DNA of 64,000 bases. Origin: Vogesella indigofera. GTDB taxonomy: Bacteria > Pseudomonadota > Gammaproteobacteria > Burkholderiales > Chromobacteriaceae. This document shows, one piece after another, positions 60,945-64,000 of this stretch. How positions within the stretch are numbered: the first letter of the stretch is position 1; each line of letters opens with the position of its first letter. The notes below the pieces were generated by a model. It saw nothing but the letters and a program-made list of their open reading frames with translations, was not told the origin of the DNA and searched no databases. The stretch is taken from contig NZ_JAQQLA010000005.1 in assembly GCF_028548395.1 (NCBI RefSeq), positions 186,001-250,000 on the forward strand. Direction: 5' to 3'. The position numbers were made by a program, and so were the translations under genes.

Positions 60945-61760
60945 ATGAACAAACACAATTTGGGTGTCGCCTTGGTAACAGGGGCATCTTCCGGTATTGG
61001 CCAGGCCACAACCAGGGCGCTGCAGCAAGCAGGTTATCGCGTGTTCGGCACCAGCCGTAAAGCACAAACCGACAGCCCTGACGGTATCACCATGCTGCGC
61101 TGTGACGTCACCGATGAAACTTCGGTGGAAAACATGGTCGCGGAAGTGCTGCATCAGACGGGCCGTATAGACTTGCTGGTCAATAATGCCGGCATCGGCT
61201 TGCTCGGCGCGGCTGAAGAGTCCTCCAGTGCTCAGGCACAGGCCTTGTTTAATGTCAATGTTTTCGGCGTTGCACGGGTCACCAATGCAGTGTTGCCGAC
61301 CATGCGGGCGCAAGGCAAAGGCAGAATCATCAACATTAGTTCCATCCTGGGCCTAATACCTTCGCCCTTTAATGCCTTGTATTCATCGACCAAGCATGCG
61401 GTAGAAGGCTACTCCGAATCGCTGGACCACGAAGTACGCACACTGGGTATCCGAGTGGCACTGGTCGAGCCGGGTGTCACCCGAACCCCGTTTGAAGAAA
61501 ACATCATCAAGCCAGACCGCCTGCTGCCAGTGTACGACGCAGTTCGCTCCCGCCTTGAGGTGTTAATGCGGAATCTGCTTGCGGCCGGAGATCCGCCAGA
61601 AGTGGTGGCCGCCACCGTGCTCAAGGCGGCAACGGCAGCTACGCCGAAAAGACGTTACACCGCAGGCAAGCAGGCGGCACAAATCCGTTTCGTGCGCCGC
61701 TTCCTTCCTGAAGCCATGGTCGACAAAAGCCTGCGCAAGTTTAGTGAACTGCCGGCCTGA
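60945..61760 (+). CDS. Short-chain dehydrogenase/reductase
   Basis: A 271-residue classical SDR. The cofactor loop VTGASSGIGQATT is near residue 12, NNAGIG near 85, catalytic Ser in INISSILG and YSSTKHAVE (YxxxK) near 148-152. An Arg in GTSRKAQ after strand 2 suggests NADP(H). Substrate unknown. Paired with a divergent HxlR regulator and followed by a small membrane ORF. Confidence 0.92.
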   Translation: MNKHNLGVALVTGASSGIGQATTRALQQAGYRVFGTSRKAQTDSPDGITMLRCDVTDETSVENMVAEVLHQTGRIDLLVNNAGIGLLGAAEESSSAQAQALFNVNVFGVARVTNAVLPTMRAQGKGRIINISSILGLIPSPFNALYSSTKHAVEGYSESLDHEVRTLGIRVALVEPGVTRTPFEENIIKPDRLLPVYDAVRSRLEVLMRNLLAAGDPPEVVAATVLKAATAATPKRRYTAGKQAAQIRFVRRFLPEAMVDKSLRKFSELPA

Positions 61761-61785
61761 GCAACAATTCGAATAGGAGATAGAA

Positions 61786-61947
61786 ATGGTTATTCTGTTT
61801 GCCCCTTTGACCTACCTGGTGCTGTCGCTGATGACTGTTGGTATTGGCCATAGTCTTTCCACAACAAAGGATGAACCGGTTTCGCAGGCTCAACACAGCG
61901 ATCACCAGAGCAACACTACCGCTTCTGAAAATGAATTTACACCATAA
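61786..61947 (+). CDS. Small single-helix membrane peptide
   Basis: A 53-residue ORF starting at ATG 61786 after AGGAG, 25 nt past the SDR stop. The N-terminal half is one hydrophobic segment (MVILFAPLTYLVLSLMTVGI) and the rest polar with His/Gln/Ser (AQHSDHQSNTT). The strong ribosome site and position argue for a real gene. Function unknown. Confidence 0.5.
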   Translation: MVILFAPLTYLVLSLMTVGIGHSLSTTKDEPVSQAQHSDHQSNTTASENEFTP

Positions 61948-61958
61948 ATCATATTCTA

Positions 61959-61981
61959 TTGGGTGGGTTCGGCCCACCCAA
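61959..61981. terminator. Strong hairpin after the SDR unit
   Basis: TTGGGTGGG and CCCACCCAA form a perfect 9-bp GC-rich stem with a 5-nt loop, 11 nt past the small ORF. There is no clear T-run, so it may be a factor-assisted terminator or mRNA end. Confidence 0.6.
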
Positions 61982-62038
61982 GGGCGCTCCTTAAACGGCT
62001 GCAGGAACTTATAGTTGGTCAGTTAAGAAGCACGTAGA

Positions 62039-62100
62039 CACAGGAGCAGGGGCAGTCCATCCACCTTAAGTTAGTGTCCACGGGGAGCGGGACAGACCAC
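62039..62100 (+). repeat. Dispersed repeat, copy C (paired half-sites)
   Basis: CAGGAGCAGGGGCAGTCCA and GGGGAGCGGGACAGACCA, cores 40 bp apart, resemble the paired half-sites of copy B at 43382-43463 in sequence and spacing. It lies in the non-coding 61948-62219 stretch, which otherwise shows nothing clear. Confidence 0.55.
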
Positions 62101-62219
62101 CCAAAACATCCTACTAATAGGTGGCTCTTGGGCAAAATAAAAGAACCATGCCGACTCAGGCGATGGCTCCGGAGAATCTAGCCAAAGTGATATCTGGCAA
62201 CTTTGGTGTGGCCCGCTAG

Positions 62220-62783
62220 CTACACCTCTTCAATAATGAGTCGAATAATACTGTCGTCAATCAAGTCATTTTCTCTTGTCGCCCAGTTGATAAAACTGGC
62301 ACCTTCCAAAACGCTCAACAGCAGGAAGGCCTTCTGCCGGGCACCGCGGCCACATGGAATCTCCCCGTTGGTCACTCCCTTATCCAAAATCGCCGTCAAC
62401 CATTTCAATTGCACATCAAAGAATCGATGAGTGAGCTTTTGCAATCCTAATGGAAGTGCAGCCATCTCGGCAGCCAGTGCACCACAGAGCGGCAACAAAC
62501 CGCCTTCGCTGCTGGCGCGAAAGACCAAGAAATATGCCTCCAAACGCCCAGCCAAATCTTGATGTTCCTTCTCAATGCGCTCAAAGTCGCTGCATACCTT
62601 GGCGATATAGTCTTCGACGATGGCAATTCCCAACTCCTCCTTCGTGGGGAAGTGGTGATGGATGCTTGCCTTCCTGATCCCGACTGCTTCGGCTAGGTCC
62701 GCGTAGCTAAACGCGGCGTATCCCTTGGTGCGCATTAGGCACTCTGCTGCGTGCACTAATGCGTCCCGTGTTCCGATTGCCAT
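62220..62783 (-). CDS. TetR/AcrR-family regulator
   Basis: A 187-residue repressor with an N-terminal TetR helix-turn-helix (GYAAFSYADLAEAVGIRKAS, IHHHFPTKEELGIAIV) and a helical ligand domain. It probably controls the CMD and SDR genes that precede it on the same strand, or itself. A 156-nt gap to the CMD gene leaves room for a promoter. Confidence 0.92.
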   Translation of the reverse strand: MAIGTRDALVHAAECLMRTKGYAAFSYADLAEAVGIRKASIHHHFPTKEELGIAIVEDYIAKVCSDFERIEKEHQDLAGRLEAYFLVFRASSEGGLLPLCGALAAEMAALPLGLQKLTHRFFDVQLKWLTAILDKGVTNGEIPCGRGARQKAFLLLSVLEGASFINWATRENDLIDDSIIRLIIEEV

Positions 62784-62939
62784 ACATTCTCCTAACCGCC
62801 TGCGCTCAACAAAAAGAGCGTCATACCTAACATTGGCAGAATGCTGCCTACTAGTTGGTAGTCAGTCAAGTCAAGAAGAGGCTGTCGACTCCCCATGCGC
62901 CCGATAAATGCAGCGCAGGGGAGGTGCGGTCAGCAGATG

Positions 62940-63275
62940 CTACAGTTCTTCATATGCTTCTAACGCGCGGGCCGAGTAAACGTATGCTGCACCAGCATTC
63001 AAGGCAATTGCCGTACCAAGAGCGGCTGCAATCTCTTCTTTGCTAGCACCTGCCTTTTTTGCAGCCGTAGCATGAGCTGCAATGCAACCATCGCAACGGG
63101 TAGTGATGGCCACGGCTAGGGAAATCAGCTCGTGCGTTTTGGCATCTAGGACATTGCTCTCACGCGTCGCCATTTCCAGTTTATGGAATGCGCTGGCAAC
63201 AGGTGCATTCGCCTTGGAAAAATTTCCGACACGTTTGATCAGTGCCGTCAACTTGTCTTTCCATTTATTTTCCAT
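62940..63275 (-). CDS. Carboxymuconolactone decarboxylase / AhpD-like protein
   Basis: A 111-residue CMD-family protein. ITTRCDGCIAAHATAAKKAG contains the CxxC and His of AhpD-like peroxidase/disulfide-reductase sites. The conserved redox pair favours a peroxidatic or thiol role over true decarboxylation. It lies 33 nt downstream of the SDR gene, likely in one operon. Confidence 0.92.
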   Translation of the reverse strand: MENKWKDKLTALIKRVGNFSKANAPVASAFHKLEMATRESNVLDAKTHELISLAVAITTRCDGCIAAHATAAKKAGASKEEIAAALGTAIALNAGAAYVYSARALEAYEEL

Positions 63276-63308
63276 GTTGCATTTCCTTTGTGCGTTGTCT
63301 CTTGATAC

Positions 63309-64000
63309 TTACTTGCCCAGCTTACGGGCGGCCATCACGCCACCATCCACATCCCAAACCGCACCTGTCACCCAGGAGGTTTTATCGGAGAGCAGGAAGA
63401 CAATGCTCTCCGCAACATCGCGCGGCGTGCCATTGCGTCCAAGCGGATGGAAGTCATTGAAACCCTTCAGTGCGCTATCCAGTTGCTCGCCGGGGATGAA
63501 GCGTTCGAAGATGCGAGTTTCCACGATGCCAGGAGCGACTGAGTTGATGCGGATGCCGTTTGCTGCCAGCTCTGCCGCCACATGCGTCGTCATTGCATCC
63601 AGGCCGACTTTCGCCATCGAATAGGCCGAGGCGTGAACGGTTTCGATAGCTTGCCGAGCGGCAACGGCAGTGACGTTGACGATGGAGCCTGGCTTTTTCT
63701 GCGCGACCAGTGAACCGGCAACCTGCTTGGTGATGAAAAAGAGCGCGCGGTTCAAGTTGAGGAAATTGTCATAGTCCTCAAGCGAATGCTCAAGGAAAGC
63801 CTTGGGGTAGTAAATGCCAGCTGCATTCACCAGCAGGTCAATGTCGCTGTGTTCGCGGGCCAGTTTGTCGATGAGCACACGCACGCTGGCGAAGTCTGAC
63901 AAATCGGCGGTGAGGGCGAATGCCTTGTCTTCGCCTGCAATGGCCGCCAGTTGCTGGCGAGCCGCTTCTGCCTTTTCCTGCCGGTTGCCGATGACAACGA
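63309..64000 (-). CDS. Short-chain dehydrogenase/reductase (5' end outside window)
   Basis: A partial SDR of 230 visible residues, open at the window edge; the frame continues upstream of the internal ATG at 63902 with coding-like sequence ([20 protein letters not shown]). Visible motifs: [10 protein letters not shown] (NAG), NVTAVAAR with Ser replaced by Thr near the catalytic site, and [11 protein letters not shown] (YxxxK). The C-terminus [19 protein letters not shown] is typical. The nucleotide-binding TGxxxGxG lies outside. First gene of an SDR-CMD operon. Confidence 0.9.
   Translation of the reverse strand, partial: VVIGNRQEKAEAARQQLAAIAGEDKAFALTADLSDFASVRVLIDKLAREHSDIDLLVNAAGIYYPKAFLEHSLEDYDNFLNLNRALFFITKQVAGSLVAQKKPGSIVNVTAVAARQAIETVHASAYSMAKVGLDAMTTHVAAELAANGIRINSVAPGIVETRIFERFIPGEQLDSALKGFNDFHPLGRNGTPRDVAESIVFLLSDKTSWVTGAVWDVDGGVMAARKLGK

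Noticed and set aside
1..64000. CRISPR array, tRNA or rRNA gene
   Set aside because: No regularly spaced repeats, no cloverleaf-like sequences with CCA ends and no rRNA stretches were seen.

Overview
The window looks like a betaproteobacterial chromosome, most likely Neisseriales/Chromobacteriaceae (inferred from gene order and GC-rich codon use; no rRNA or marker gene is present to prove it). The conserved backbone is the ssb / yajR-like / uvrA block, the glnD-lptG-lptF block facing pepA-holC, and a PduO-type adenosyltransferase. No tRNA, rRNA or CRISPR array was seen.

Layout. 1-5.6 kb: a minus-strand cassette of three overlapping tyrosine recombinases plus a coiled-coil protein, ending beside the ssb terminator. 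5.6-11.0 kb: ssb, yajR-like, uvrA and a VOC protein. 11.04-24.30 kb: a 13.3 kb accessory island bounded by imperfect 35-bp terminal inverted repeats. It holds a truncated GmtY-like recombinase, a three-gene membrane GTPase operon of unknown function, a patatin/RdcB-like/CrfC-dynamin operon, a WYL regulator, a NERD-helicase, three small ORFs and a short integrase. This has the look of a defence island. 24.4-37.1 kb: backbone (EAL protein, PAS chemoreceptor, MaoC, glnD, lptGF, pepA, holC, a very acidic Ala/Val/Pro-rich protein, adenosyltransferase), ending in a thermonuclease gene cut after its IDAP motif. 37.13-43.5 kb: a second, unrelated four-gene recombinase cassette on the plus strand, which appears to have caused that cut. 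43.5-64 kb: mixed accessory/metabolic region. It contains LysR + class-I glutamine amidotransferase + Asp/Glu racemase, a decayed RelE-type toxin with its antitoxin, an excalibur thermonuclease, a GGDEF cyclase, an IS21 istB remnant, a CruF-like membrane protein, then a long minus-strand run (racemase, DUF1805, ggt, HpaI-type aldolase, RidA, hydratase, YbaK, PhzF) divergent from a MocR regulator. It closes with HxlR/SDR, TetR, CMD and SDR genes.

The most notable items are: the TIR-bounded island with its uncharacterised GTPase operon and dynamin-phospholipase operon; three kinds of multi-recombinase machinery in one window; a 39-bp repeat (35/39 identical) shared by the first island and the end of the second cassette, with a related diverged copy at 62 kb; and a GTTGGCCGC motif far more frequent than chance, possibly a DNA-uptake-type word.
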